Positions 46,633-55,407 of a stretch of 64,000 bases of DNA are shown here, one piece after another. Positions within the stretch are counted from its first letter, which is position 1, and every line of letters begins with the position of its first letter. The DNA is from Paraburkholderia sp. BL23I1N1. Its GTDB lineage: Bacteria; Pseudomonadota; Gammaproteobacteria; Burkholderiales; Burkholderiaceae. The DNA is taken from positions 3,162,001-3,226,000 of the forward strand of contig NZ_RAPV01000001.1 in assembly GCF_003610295.1 (NCBI RefSeq), in the 5' to 3' direction. The translations under genes and the position numbers were made by a program. A model generated the notes under the pieces. That model was not told the origin of the DNA, did no database searches, and saw only the letters and a program-made list of their open reading frames with translations.

Positions 46633-47722
46633 TCACGCCTCGCGGCGTGGATGCGCTTCGAGCGCAAGCGAAAATGCCAGATGACCGATTTCGACGCCCA
46701 TGGTGTTGAACATCGGCGGCGCATGAAACGCGCCCAATTGCGCACGTTGCTCAGGGCTACCAATTTCAAGCTGCGCGAGCAATTCGGCAACGGTCGCGTA
46801 CAACACGCCAATGTTGCCGTCCTCCACCTTCACGGCAATGCCGAGTGCACCGTCGGCGCCAAGCTGCGCGGTCCGCCGCGAAGCCCGCACGCCGATTGCA
46901 TAGCTGCCGTCGGCGCCGACCTTGCCGATTAGTGCACCATCGAACGTCCGCATCAACGTGGTACAGAAACGTCCCTCGCCTCCCACCCACTCCGGATGCG
47001 CCGCCATCGCACGATAGATGCGCGCGAGCGCAACGGTGCGTGGCGAAATGGACGAAGAGGAAGAAGAAGTCTCATCCTCCGCGGCAGCGAGCTTCGCAAA
47101 CAGCCGGGCAAGGCGGTCAAGGGCGAACGCCGGCGTCGGCAGATTGCAACCGTCGATCGACCATTGCACCGCGTCGTCCGGCAAGTCGCATACCTCGGCG
47201 ACAGTGTGCTTCACGCGCACCTGCAACGGATGCTCCGGCAGTTCATAACCCCTTATCGCCGCGCCGATCGAACGCGCCCCCGGCCAGCATGCCGGCGTGC
47301 TTACCCGAGCAATTGCTGCACACCGCATCGGGTTTGAAATCGCGCTTCAGCCAGTCGACATACACCGCGTCGGACAACGGGGGATGGCCGCCGCAACGCA
47401 AATCGGCTTCGCTGACCTGCGCCTTGGCCAGCATCTGCCGCGTGCGTTCGATATGGCGCGCCTCGCTGCTATGCGAAGCGCACATCAGAGCGAGATCGGT
47501 TTCGTCGAAACCGAAACGCTCGAGCGCGCCGGTTTCCAGCACCGCCAGAGCCTGCGCGGGCTTGGCCGCGGAACGCACCAGCGTGATGCGCGATGGATCG
47601 CCAAATGAATACAGCAAGCGGCCATCGGCCTGAACCACGGCGACATGGGCAATATGAGTGTTCTCGATTGCTTCGCCGCGGTAGACAGTCGCCGCAACCG
47701 GCCCGGGTTCACGCAAGGTCAT
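46633..47722 (-). pseudogene. L-asparaginase II family gene with a single-base frameshift
   Basis: Two overlapping frames together give one asparaginase II (PF06089-type) protein of about 362 residues. The N-terminal part, from ATG at 47722 with a strong AGGAGGAG site, runs to CSNCSGKHAGMLAG. The C-terminal part resumes in another frame as GARSIGAAIRGYELPEHPLQ and ends at 46633. The join falls on a run of five C on the plus strand (47277-47281); removing one base restores a perfect family sequence. The total length 1090 (3n+1) agrees with one inserted base. It is therefore a recent inactivation, a slippage-prone switch or a sequencing error. A poly-Ser stretch (SSSSSS) lies in a variable loop. 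Confidence 0.85.
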
Positions 47723-47882
47723 GTTCGTTCTCCTCCTGATCGCTTCTGTCGTCGCGATCGCTATGAATAGCGTTATGAATCGTAGGGACGCGCGCGATTC
47801 TACGTTCGTCTTTCGCTCAATCCAAATCGACGTAGGACGACCACAGTAAGCGAGCGCGTTGCACGACAAGTTGGACCGCTGC

Positions 47883-48803
47883 TTAAGCCGCTTTGTCAAT
47901 ATGCTCGTTGAGGTAATCGATCAGTACTCTCACCTTCGGCGGCAAAAAACGGTTCGGCGGATACAACAGCCACATCGACCCCACGTAAGCGCGCGCTTCG
48001 AGATTCCAGTCGGGTAGCACCCGCACGAGTTCTCCGCTTAGCAATGCATCGGCGGCGGCAAATTCGGGCAGGTTCGCGATGCCGAAATCCTGCTGCGCGG
48101 CTTCAAGCCGCGCGCCGGCATGATTGGCGATGTAACGCCCTTTCACATCCACCGTTTGCGTCTCCATGCCACGGCGGAAGCGCCAGCGGTTGTCGTCCGC
48201 AGTTTCGCCGAGATAGATGCAATCGTGCTTGAGGAGATCGCGCGGTTGCGCCGGTGTGCCTCGCTCCCGCAAATAAGCCGGCGATGCCCCAAGGACCCAC
48301 CGCACCGTACCCAGCCTGCGTCCCGCGAGGCCTTGCGGTGGATGCTCGGTCAGACGAATCACCAGATCGACATCGTCGGCGAGCGGGTCGACGTCGTGGT
48401 CGGTGAAAAGCAGTTGCAGATCGACTTCGTCGTAGGCGCGCAGAAAGCCGGGGATCAATGGGTGAATCACCGTCTTCGCGAACGCGGTCGGCGCGCTCAC
48501 GCGCACCTTGCCTTGCGGTCTCCCGGCCAGTTGCCCGGCGGCATCCACCGCGCCGGACGCGGCGCTCACCATGTCGCGGCAGAACCGCGCCACCTGGGCC
48601 CCCGATTCCGTCACACGCACCGTGCGCGTGGACCGTTCGAGCAGGCGTGTCGCCAAGGCGTCCTCGAGGCGCTTGATCTGACGGCTGACCGTAGACGGCG
48701 TACTGCCGAGCTGACGCGCGGCCACCGAAAAATTGCCGGCATCGACAACGCGCGCGAAAACCGCCATGTCCGGCAGCAAGGCGAAAAGCTCAGTTGGGTT
48801 CAT
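47883..48803 (-). CDS. LysR-family transcription regulator
   Basis: 306 residues of the CrgA-like LysR branch. The HTH is MAVFARVVDAGNFSVAARQL and GSTPSTVSRQIKRLEDALAT, and the effector domain opens VRVSAPTAFAKTVIHPLIP. It is divergent from the EamA transporter gene at 48927, which it likely regulates, and 160 bp upstream of the asparaginase pseudogene on the same strand. Confidence 0.9.
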   Translation of the reverse strand: MNPTELFALLPDMAVFARVVDAGNFSVAARQLGSTPSTVSRQIKRLEDALATRLLERSTRTVRVTESGAQVARFCRDMVSAASGAVDAAGQLAGRPQGKVRVSAPTAFAKTVIHPLIPGFLRAYDEVDLQLLFTDHDVDPLADDVDLVIRLTEHPPQGLAGRRLGTVRWVLGASPAYLRERGTPAQPRDLLKHDCIYLGETADDNRWRFRRGMETQTVDVKGRYIANHAGARLEAAQQDFGIANLPEFAAADALLSGELVRVLPDWNLEARAYVGSMWLLYPPNRFLPPKVRVLIDYLNEHIDKAA

Positions 48804-48834
48804 CGTGTGACGCTCGCCGGGTTGAACCGATTAA

Positions 48835-48860
48835 TGCATATTCGACATAAATGCTATGCA
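48835..48860. promoter_or_regulatory. Inverted repeat between LysR and EamA genes (putative LysR operator)
   Basis: TGCATA (48835-48840) and TATGCA (48855-48860) are perfect inverted arms with a 14-bp AT-rich spacer, inside the 123-bp divergent promoter. Geometry and place fit a LysR-type binding site. Confidence 0.5.
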
Positions 48861-48926
48861 CGGTGACCAGATTATCGCCCCGCATGCAAAGTTCGACAAT
48901 AGGCGCTCATCTGCTCGAGGTCCGCC

Positions 48927-49979
48927 ATGTTGAAACAAGAACGCTTGCTTCTGCTTTCCGATCTGATGCTGCTCGCGGTCGCCGTGGTCTGGGGCACCAG
49001 TTACGGCGTCGTCAAAAGCGCCTTGGTGTTCTATCCGGTGCTCGGCTTGCTGGCGATACGCTTCGGCATCACCTTCGTGATCCTGTCGCCCGCTTTGCGC
49101 CATTTGCGCGCCGCCGACGCCCGCACGCTGCGCGGCGTGCTGATCGCGGGCGCCCTGCTGCTCGGTATCTTTCTCTGCGAGACCTTCGGCATTCTGCTGA
49201 CGCGCGCGGCCAATGCGGCGTTTCTGATCAGCTTATGCGTGGTGCTGACGCCGCTCGTCGAATGGTGGCTGCTCAAGCGCAGGCCGACTCGCGTCGAATG
49301 GGCCGCGGTCGCGCTTTCACTGTTCGGCGCCTGGCTGCTGACAGGCGACGGCGCCCTGAGTTTCAATCCCGGCGACGCGCTGATTCTGTTCGCCGCGCTG
49401 CTGCGCGCGCTGACCATGTGTGTGACCAAACGCGTGATGCGCGACTCCGCGTTGCCGCCTTTATCGGTGACGGCGGTTCAGTCGGGTGTGGTGGCATTCG
49501 GCAGCGCGGCGGTGGCGCTGCTGTTTGCGCCGCAACAGTGGCAGCCGGTGCCGTCGCTCGCCGGGCACGCCATGTTTTGGGGCTATGTCGGGTATCTGGT
49601 GCTTGCATGCACGCTGTTCGCGTTCTTCGCGCAAAACTTCGCGATCAAACGCAGCAGCCCAACGCGCGTGTCGTTGCTGATGGGCAGCGAACCCGCTTTC
49701 GGCGCGATGTTCGCGTGCATCTGGTTAGGTGAACGCATTTCAACGACGGCCTGGATCGGCGGGGCGTTCATCGTCGCGGCGTCGGTTCTCGCGACGGTGC
49801 GATGGACGGCGGCAACTCGAATCCCCCGTCAAATCAAGCGCGCGACGCCGCTCGCAACTGCGCGATTTCAGCCTCCAGCGCCTGAACGCGCTGATCCCGT
49901 TCCTCAAGCGCGGCGGCAACGTCCGCCGCGTCGAAACGCTGCGGAATATGCTTCGAACAGTTCACATCCCACGCGCTGA
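48927..49979 (+). CDS. EamA/DMT-superfamily transporter
   Basis: 350 residues. Residues 1-295 form two five-helix EamA repeats (opening LLLLSDLMLLAVAVVWGTSY; second repeat ALILFAALLRALTMCVTKRV; end AWIGGAFIVAASVLATVRW). Family members export amino acids or other metabolites. The last 50 residues (from about 49834 on) are Pro/Arg-rich and lie antisense to the 3' end of the PNPOx-like gene, so the tail is probably non-functional extension past a lost stop. It is divergent from LysR 47883-48803. Confidence 0.9.
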   Translation: MLKQERLLLLSDLMLLAVAVVWGTSYGVVKSALVFYPVLGLLAIRFGITFVILSPALRHLRAADARTLRGVLIAGALLLGIFLCETFGILLTRAANAAFLISLCVVLTPLVEWWLLKRRPTRVEWAAVALSLFGAWLLTGDGALSFNPGDALILFAALLRALTMCVTKRVMRDSALPPLSVTAVQSGVVAFGSAAVALLFAPQQWQPVPSLAGHAMFWGYVGYLVLACTLFAFFAQNFAIKRSSPTRVSLLMGSEPAFGAMFACIWLGERISTTAWIGGAFIVAASVLATVRWTAATRIPRQIKRATPLATARFQPPAPERADPVPQARRQRPPRRNAAEYASNSSHPTR

Positions 49980-50469
49980 CGGTCATCACGATCACCCGCT
50001 CGCCGCGCGCTTTATATCCTTTCGGCATCAGCCTGGCCAGCAGTTCGGGATCATCTTCGACCACGTGCGCGTTGCCCCAGAGCTTGACGCGCCGCCGCCC
50101 CGCGTAGTCGATGAGGAAGAGATACGCCTTCGGGTTGTCGGCGAGATTGCCCTGCGTGATGTATTGACGATTGCCCGCGAAATCGGCGAACGCGATCGTG
50201 TGGTCGTTGAGTACGTGCAGAAAGCCCGCGGGACCGCCGCGATGCTGAATGTAGGGCTGGCCTTCATCGTTCGCGGTAGCGAAGAACACGCTCGTCTGCT
50301 GTTCGATGAAATTCGCCACATCCGGCGTGATACGTGTCGCCCAGCCGCGCTCAGCTTCCATAAGCGCATACGCGTCACGCGAGCCATGGCGGGCCTGCAT
50401 CGCCTTCACCGTTGGCGTGAAGGCGATATCGCTCGGATACGGATGTGGGTGCAGGTGCGGGTGATTCAT
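49834..50469 (-). CDS. PNPOx-like FMN-binding split-barrel protein
   Basis: 211 residues of the pyridoxamine 5'-phosphate oxidase-like superfamily. The barrel core is visible (FIEQQTSVFFATANDEGQPY, IQHRGGPAGFLHVLNDHTIA, GNLADNPKAYLFLIDYAGRR). The C-terminal 45 residues (VAAALEERDQRVQALEAEIA) form a short coiled coil. A His/Pro-rich N-terminus precedes the fold. It probably binds flavin or F420/heme-like cofactors; the substrate is unknown. Its 3' end overlaps the convergent EamA gene by 146 bp. Confidence 0.88.
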   Translation of the reverse strand: MNHPHLHPHPYPSDIAFTPTVKAMQARHGSRDAYALMEAERGWATRITPDVANFIEQQTSVFFATANDEGQPYIQHRGGPAGFLHVLNDHTIAFADFAGNRQYITQGNLADNPKAYLFLIDYAGRRRVKLWGNAHVVEDDPELLARLMPKGYKARGERVIVMTVSAWDVNCSKHIPQRFDAADVAAALEERDQRVQALEAEIAQLRAASRA

Positions 50470-50627
50470 TGAACGGCTCCTGTCTCGCGGGTAACCCCGC
50501 AGGTGGCACGCTCAACCTTACTGCCTTCCGTGTTTAAAGAGAACCCGGCGAAATCGGGAACCAGATTTTCAAAAACCGAGAGGATCAGCTCGACATCTTG
50601 TTGCACACAACGCCTCATGCGCCTCCG

Positions 50628-51890
50628 TCAACTGCTTGGCGCCAGTTCTTCTTCCCGCTCCAGCGAGCGCGTGCGCTTGAGTTCCGGAAAGAGCCGCATC
50701 CACAGCAGGGCGATGGCGATCGTTGCGATGCCGCCCACCAGCACGGCCGGCTGTGCGCCCCACCACCCTGCCGTCACACCTGATTCGAATTCGCCAAGTT
50801 GATTCGATGTCCCGATGAAAAGCGAATTGACCGCGCTGACACGGCCCAGCATTTCGTCCGGCGTACGCAGTTGCACGAGCGACAGGCGCACCACAACGCT
50901 AATGGTGTCCGATGCGCCCAGCACCATGAGCGCAAAGAGCGACAAAAGGAATTGATGCGACAGGCCGAACGCAACCGTGGCGGCGCCAAACGCGATCACG
51001 CCGCCGAACATCGCGGCCCCCGGGCGGTTACGCAAAGGGAAATGCGCGAGCCAGATCGTGCCCGCGAGCGCACCGATGGCGGTGCCCGAGCGCAACAGGC
51101 CGAGCCCGAGCGGTCCGGTGTGCAGGATGTCGCGTGCGAAGACCGGCAACAGCGCCGTCGCGCCGCCGAACAGCACCGCGAACAGATCCAGCGACAATGC
51201 GCCAAGTATCACGGGCTCTTTACGAATGAAAGCGATGCCCGAGAACACCGACTCGAGCGTGACAGGCGCGCGGCTCGCCAGCTTGGCCTGCAACGGGATA
51301 GCCCACACGGAGACTGCGGCGGCCGCGAACGAAAGCGTGCAGGCGAGGTAGGCCGCGCCCGGGCCGATGCCGTAAAGCAAACCGCCCAATGCCGGGCCCG
51401 CGATCTGGGCGGTTTGATTCGCGGAGGTGGCCCATGCGGTCGCTTTGGGCAATTGCCCGCGGGGCACGACGCCCGGCAACAGAGACGCGACCGCAGGCGA
51501 TTCGAAGGCACGGGCCGCGCCCACGCATGCGGCCAGCACATAGATCACCGGCGCACTGATCCAGCCACCGAAGGTGCCGAATGCAAATAGCAATGCAGCG
51601 ACGCTTTCAAGACTCTGACAGATAGCCGCGATCCGTCGACGGTCGTAGCGGTCGGCGACGTGGCCGACCACGAGCGTCAGCACGAACATCGGCAGAAATT
51701 GAGCGAGGCCGACGAGGCCCAGTGCGAAGGCGCTATGCGTTAGCGCGTAAATGTGCCAGCCCATTGCCACGGCGAGCATCTGGAACGACAGCGAAGAAAG
51801 AATGCGGGTACACCAGAAACGCTGGAATGCAGGGTGTTTTGGCAAACTGAAACCAGGGTCGCCGATGGGTTCGGCTGGAGGCGGGGGCAT
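50628..51890 (-). CDS. MFS exporter (EntS-like)
   Basis: 420-residue, 12-helix major facilitator of the EntS/enterobactin-exporter-like family (opening FQRFWCTRILSSLSFQMLAV, loop GHVADRYDRRRIAAICQSLE, ESPAVASLLPGVVPRGQLPK). Members export siderophores or drugs. No siderophore synthesis gene is near, so the substrate is unknown. The C-terminus is charged (RTRSLEREEEL). The 158 bp beyond its stop hold no gene. Confidence 0.88.
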   Translation of the reverse strand: MPPPPAEPIGDPGFSLPKHPAFQRFWCTRILSSLSFQMLAVAMGWHIYALTHSAFALGLVGLAQFLPMFVLTLVVGHVADRYDRRRIAAICQSLESVAALLFAFGTFGGWISAPVIYVLAACVGAARAFESPAVASLLPGVVPRGQLPKATAWATSANQTAQIAGPALGGLLYGIGPGAAYLACTLSFAAAAVSVWAIPLQAKLASRAPVTLESVFSGIAFIRKEPVILGALSLDLFAVLFGGATALLPVFARDILHTGPLGLGLLRSGTAIGALAGTIWLAHFPLRNRPGAAMFGGVIAFGAATVAFGLSHQFLLSLFALMVLGASDTISVVVRLSLVQLRTPDEMLGRVSAVNSLFIGTSNQLGEFESGVTAGWWGAQPAVLVGGIATIAIALLWMRLFPELKRTRSLEREEELAPSS

Positions 51891-52054
51891 TGGTTTCTTG
51901 CTCTCTACTAGGCTGGCTGGGGCGGCAGGTAGTGTAGAGCAAGTTTGTTTATTTTGTTTTTATGCCTATGCGAGGCCTTCTATCTGACTGGTAGAGCTTC
52001 GGATGGAAAGGCAAATGGCGGGGCCGAGTCGCGTGGCCGCCACCTACGCTCAAG

Positions 52055-52318
52055 TCAATGCTGCCCCGCATTCAACAGCATCCACGTCTGCGTTCGCGCT
52101 TCGCCCGCGAGGAGGCGCACAAACGCCGCGCCGCATCGCGTGCAGGAGTAATGCTGCTCCGCTCGCGCATCCTTCACCGCACCGGCGCCGACCAGGGTCA
52201 GCGTGCCGTGTGGTTCAACAGTAGAAGACTGTCCGTAAAGGTCGGCGCATGGCGTACAGGGCTGAATCCAGAGTTCCACTTTTGAATGAATTGAGCGATG
52301 GTCAGCCGTTGCCGGCAC
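52055..52318 (-). CDS. Small hypothetical protein with a CxxC pair
   Basis: About 87 codons; the start is uncertain (GTG at about 52280 is possible). The C-terminal part YSCTRCGAAFVRLLAGEART resembles a one-sided zinc ribbon, and an earlier CTPCADLYG may supply the other CxxC pair. The function is unknown. It overlaps the upstream small gene by 17 nt on the same strand, which supports real translation. Confidence 0.5.
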   Translation of the reverse strand: MPATADHRSIHSKVELWIQPCTPCADLYGQSSTVEPHGTLTLVGAGAVKDARAEQHYSCTRCGAAFVRLLAGEARTQTWMLLNAGQH

Positions 52319-52571
52319 CCCACCCGCCTTCGGGAATCATGTCGACGCGCCGCTTGCCTTCGACATACCCCGCCTCGCGGGCTTCTTCTTCACTGCGAAA
52401 AGTGGCGACAAGCTCCTCAAAGCGAATGCTCTGCCCGGTGACGTGAGCATGGGCACCGTGACGGCAGATGTAGGCCGAGTAATGCCACAAGGTGGCCGGA
52501 GACGGCGGACCGTATGCCAGGATCGGAAGAACCCAGACTTCGTATCCGTTGTGCTCGATCTTGTCCCACAT
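52302..52571 (-). CDS. Small hypothetical protein
   Basis: 89 residues starting MWDKIEHNGYEVWVLPILAY, with HVTGQSIRFEELVATFRSEE and an acidic-basic C-terminus. No known family was recognised. The ATG at 52571 has GGAGACTGCC immediately upstream; an earlier ATG at 52583 and a longer frame to 52745 lack such a site. It lies between two other small genes of the same strand, a possible operon of unknown role. Confidence 0.6.
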   Translation of the reverse strand: MWDKIEHNGYEVWVLPILAYGPPSPATLWHYSAYICRHGAHAHVTGQSIRFEELVATFRSEEEAREAGYVEGKRRVDMIPEGGWGAGNG

Positions 52572-52656
52572 GGCAGTCTCCATCCGCAATTTTAAGGAAT
52601 CTTTCTTAGGTGCCGCGGCATGTAAGTCAAGCGTGCGCGAGCATACCGACACTTCG

Positions 52657-52965
52657 TCAAACCTGCGGAAGATCGTCGATGGATTTTTCGACACTTCCGT
52701 CGGGCTCCTCTGTATCGATTCCATCGGGGCCGTTGGTGTGCGCAACGATCTTTATTTTCGGACCCAGAAATCTCACACCACCGAGGGTAAAAAGGGACCA
52801 CCCTGCGTCGCCCGCGCGAATCGCCTTGACCACCTCGGCCACCTCGACAATCGCGGTCGGGGACAGCCAGTCATGCGTCCTCAGGTCGACGGGAGCCCAG
52901 CGCACATGCGTGACACGATCCGTTGAAGGGTTAATGCGTACACCGTCGATAGCAAACGTAGTCAT
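52657..52965 (-). CDS. Small hypothetical protein
   Basis: 102 residues, MTTFAIDGVRINPSTDRVTH..., with ATG at 52965 and GGAGGTAGAG upstream. The sequence alternates short beta-like stretches (VTHVRWAPVDL, WSLFTLGGVRFLGPKIKIV) and ends acidic. It has no signal peptide. The pattern 'ID.VR.......VTHV.W' suggests a small beta-barrel of the DUF3892 kind, but I am not sure. It is the first of three small minus-strand genes. Confidence 0.6.
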   Translation of the reverse strand: MTTFAIDGVRINPSTDRVTHVRWAPVDLRTHDWLSPTAIVEVAEVVKAIRAGDAGWSLFTLGGVRFLGPKIKIVAHTNGPDGIDTEEPDGSVEKSIDDLPQV

Positions 52966-53088
52966 CTCTACCTCCATCATCCTGACAAAGGAATCTCCGT
53001 ATTATGCCCCGCTTCTTTTCGGCTCTCCGGCCCATTGCGTTGCGAGATTATCCGCGACGGCGACGCGCCCTACGCCGGACGCGGGCTG

Positions 53089-53895
53089 TTATGCCCCGTG
53101 GACAATGGTGTTCGGCAGGCCGAGCGCGAACAGCCTCCCCAGATGAGGCTCGCTGTCCTCCACACCCGCGCGGCGCAATGCGTGCCAGGCCATCGCGAAG
53201 TTGCTCGATATCACCGGCTTGCCGATCCTTGCCTCGAGTTCCGGAATAAGCCCGGCGATGCGCAGACTCGTGCAAGACACGAAAACCGCGTCCACGTCGA
53301 CGTTCTGTGCAAGGTGCTCAACGGCGGCTCGTAGCGACGCAGCGTCAATCCGCGCAACTTCATTGTCGTTCGCATGTTCGAACGACGCCATCCGCGTGAC
53401 GCCGATACCCCGCGCCTCGATGTAGTGGCGCATGGTGTCGTTGATCGGTCGCACATAAGGCGTCAACAGCGCGGTGCGCTCCACGCCGAGCGCGCGCAAC
53501 GCAGCGAGCGCAGCGGTAATCGGCGTGGTGCATGCAACACCGGGGCGCGCTTCGTGGATGCGCGCGAACACGTTTTCCTCGCCGATTACCATCGACGCCG
53601 AGGTGCAGCCAAACGCCACGACATCGATCCGCTCGCCAGGCCGGATCAGCGCCACCGCAGCGGCAATGCGGGCGTCCATTTCCATCAGCCGTTCGGGCAT
53701 GATGTCCGCCGAGTTGTACAGGCGGCTTTCGTAAAACGCCACGCCATTCTGCGTGAGCAGCTTGCGCCATTCGTGTTCGATCGTATGGTCCGTGGCGAGC
53801 ACCACTAGGCCAATGGCGGCACGCCGGCAGATACCGTCGTCCAGCACGAAATCGAGTCTTGCGTAGGCGTCGTCCCGCAGTGCATCAGTGCTCAT
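53089..53895 (-). CDS. Maleate isomerase/Asp-Glu racemase-family protein
   Basis: 268 residues of the maleate cis-trans isomerase/EutA/arylmalonate decarboxylase group. Both catalytic cysteines are present in the expected contexts: Cys97 in VAFGCTSASMVIG and Cys208 in VFVSCTSLRIAGL. The start at 53895 overlaps the dadA-like stop by 4 nt (ATGA), so the two are coupled; the longer frame to 53973 is ignored. Enzymes of this family isomerise or racemise small acids. Beside a D-amino-acid dehydrogenase it may interconvert enantiomers of the imported compound (inference). Confidence 0.86.
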   Translation of the reverse strand: MSTDALRDDAYARLDFVLDDGICRRAAIGLVVLATDHTIEHEWRKLLTQNGVAFYESRLYNSADIMPERLMEMDARIAAAVALIRPGERIDVVAFGCTSASMVIGEENVFARIHEARPGVACTTPITAALAALRALGVERTALLTPYVRPINDTMRHYIEARGIGVTRMASFEHANDNEVARIDAASLRAAVEHLAQNVDVDAVFVSCTSLRIAGLIPELEARIGKPVISSNFAMAWHALRRAGVEDSEPHLGRLFALGLPNTIVHGA

Positions 53896-55136
53896 TTCAG
53901 TGTCATCCCTGTCATGTCGATCTCGGGCAGGCGACCGGCCATGATGTCGGCCAGCAGTTTCGCGGTGCCGCACGACATCGTCCAGCCCATGTGTCCGTGC
54001 CCGGTGTTCAGATACAGGTTCCTGTGACGCGTGCGGCCGATCAGCGGCGTGCCCTCGGGCGTCATCGGACGCAGACCGGCCCAGTAGGTCGGACTGTCAT
54101 AGTCGGCGCCGTTGGGGAACAGTTCGCGTGCGGCCTGCAGCATGGTTGTGAAGTCGGCGGGTGTGTGGCGGGTGTTATAGCCGGCGAATTCCGCGGTCGC
54201 CGTAAAGCGCAGCCGCTGGCCAAAACGCGCCCACGCCACGAGGTGATTCTCGTCGACGCCGCCAAGCTCCGGCGGACGGTGATCCGGCCCGACCGGGAAG
54301 GTGGCCGAGTAGCCCTTTACCGGATACACCGGCAACCGATAGCCCAGGCGCCGCGCAATAATCGGCGACCAGGAACCGAGCGCCAGCACAAACTCGTCAC
54401 CTCGCACGAGTCCCGCCGGCGTCTGCACGCCGACGATCCGGTCGCCCGACGCCTCGATTGCATTGATCGGCGTATCGAATGCGAAACGCACGCCAAGGCG
54501 CTCGCACACCGTCTTCAAGGCACGGGTGAACAGGTGGGCATCGCCGCTTTCGTCGGTGGGGCAATAAATTGCGCCGGCAAGCCTGTCGCGCGCAGCGCCA
54601 AGCGCGGGTTCCCGTGCGACGACCTGCGCCGCATCGAGCGTTTCGAGCGGCAGGCCGTTGTCCTTGAGGATCGACATGTGCTGCCTGCCGCGCGCAAAAG
54701 ATGCTTCGTCGCGATAGAGATACAGCAGGCCGTGGCTGATGCGGTCGTATTGCAGGTGCTCGGCGGCAGTGAGCTGTTGCAATTGCGTCTGCGCGTAGCG
54801 GCAAAGCGTAACCTTGCGCGTGGTGTTCACGCGGGAGCGCTCCGCCGTGCAGTTTCGCAGGAACTTGAGGCACCAGATCCACATGTGCGGGTCCGCGTTG
54901 AGCTTGAGCCGCAGCGCCTGCCCTTCGACAAAGAGCGACTTCAGCAGGATTTTCGGGGCGCGCGGCGAGGCCCACGTATACGAATGCCCCGGCGCCACCA
55001 GCCCGGCGTTGGCAAAACTGGTCTCGAGCGCGACATCCGGCCTACGGTCGATCACCGTGACCTCGCGGCCCTCTTTCGCAAGGTACCAGGCGGCCGTGAC
55101 GCCTGCGATTCCGCCCCCCAGCACGACGCTTTTCAT
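53892..55136 (-). CDS. DadA-type D-amino-acid dehydrogenase
   Basis: 414-residue FAD enzyme. The dinucleotide-binding motif VVLGGGIAGVTAAWYLAKEG is at the N-terminus, followed by ETSFANAGLVAPGHSYTWAS typical of DadA. The C-terminal flavin-contact segment GLRPMTPEGTPLIGRTRHRN and LYLNTGHGHMGWTMSCGTAK is intact. It oxidatively deaminates D-amino acids to 2-oxo acids at the inner face of the membrane, giving electrons to the respiratory chain. It is coupled to the racemase-like gene and divergent from the liv-type importer. It is one of several likely paralogues, so I give no symbol. Confidence 0.91.
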   Translation of the reverse strand: MKSVVLGGGIAGVTAAWYLAKEGREVTVIDRRPDVALETSFANAGLVAPGHSYTWASPRAPKILLKSLFVEGQALRLKLNADPHMWIWCLKFLRNCTAERSRVNTTRKVTLCRYAQTQLQQLTAAEHLQYDRISHGLLYLYRDEASFARGRQHMSILKDNGLPLETLDAAQVVAREPALGAARDRLAGAIYCPTDESGDAHLFTRALKTVCERLGVRFAFDTPINAIEASGDRIVGVQTPAGLVRGDEFVLALGSWSPIIARRLGYRLPVYPVKGYSATFPVGPDHRPPELGGVDENHLVAWARFGQRLRFTATAEFAGYNTRHTPADFTTMLQAARELFPNGADYDSPTYWAGLRPMTPEGTPLIGRTRHRNLYLNTGHGHMGWTMSCGTAKLLADIMAGRLPEIDMTGMTLK

Positions 55137-55407
55137 GCGTGACTCCCCTACCCATCGCTTAAATATAGCGCTGCCGGCACATTGGATGGTGGTTTATACG
55201 CGGATACCCTATCCCGCCCAATCTGCGGCGAGACCTATCATGAAAGGAGCACTTTCGTCACTGCGCCGCGATGAGCCTGCCCGACACGCCATTGATCCAG
55301 CGGATCATGGATTGCACGCGAACGCACGTTTTGTCCGCTTTCTGATGTCACCGGTCTATCCGCGTGGCGGATCGCTTTGATCCCTTTCACAATAAGGAGT
55401 CACTAAC
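55137..55407. other. Divergent promoter region between dadA-like and liv-type genes
   Basis: 271 bp. A short plus-strand frame crosses it but shows no family. It should hold back-to-back promoters for the D-amino-acid and transport operons. No regulator gene is adjacent. A good AAGGAG site precedes the binding-protein gene at 55395-55400. Confidence 0.4.
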
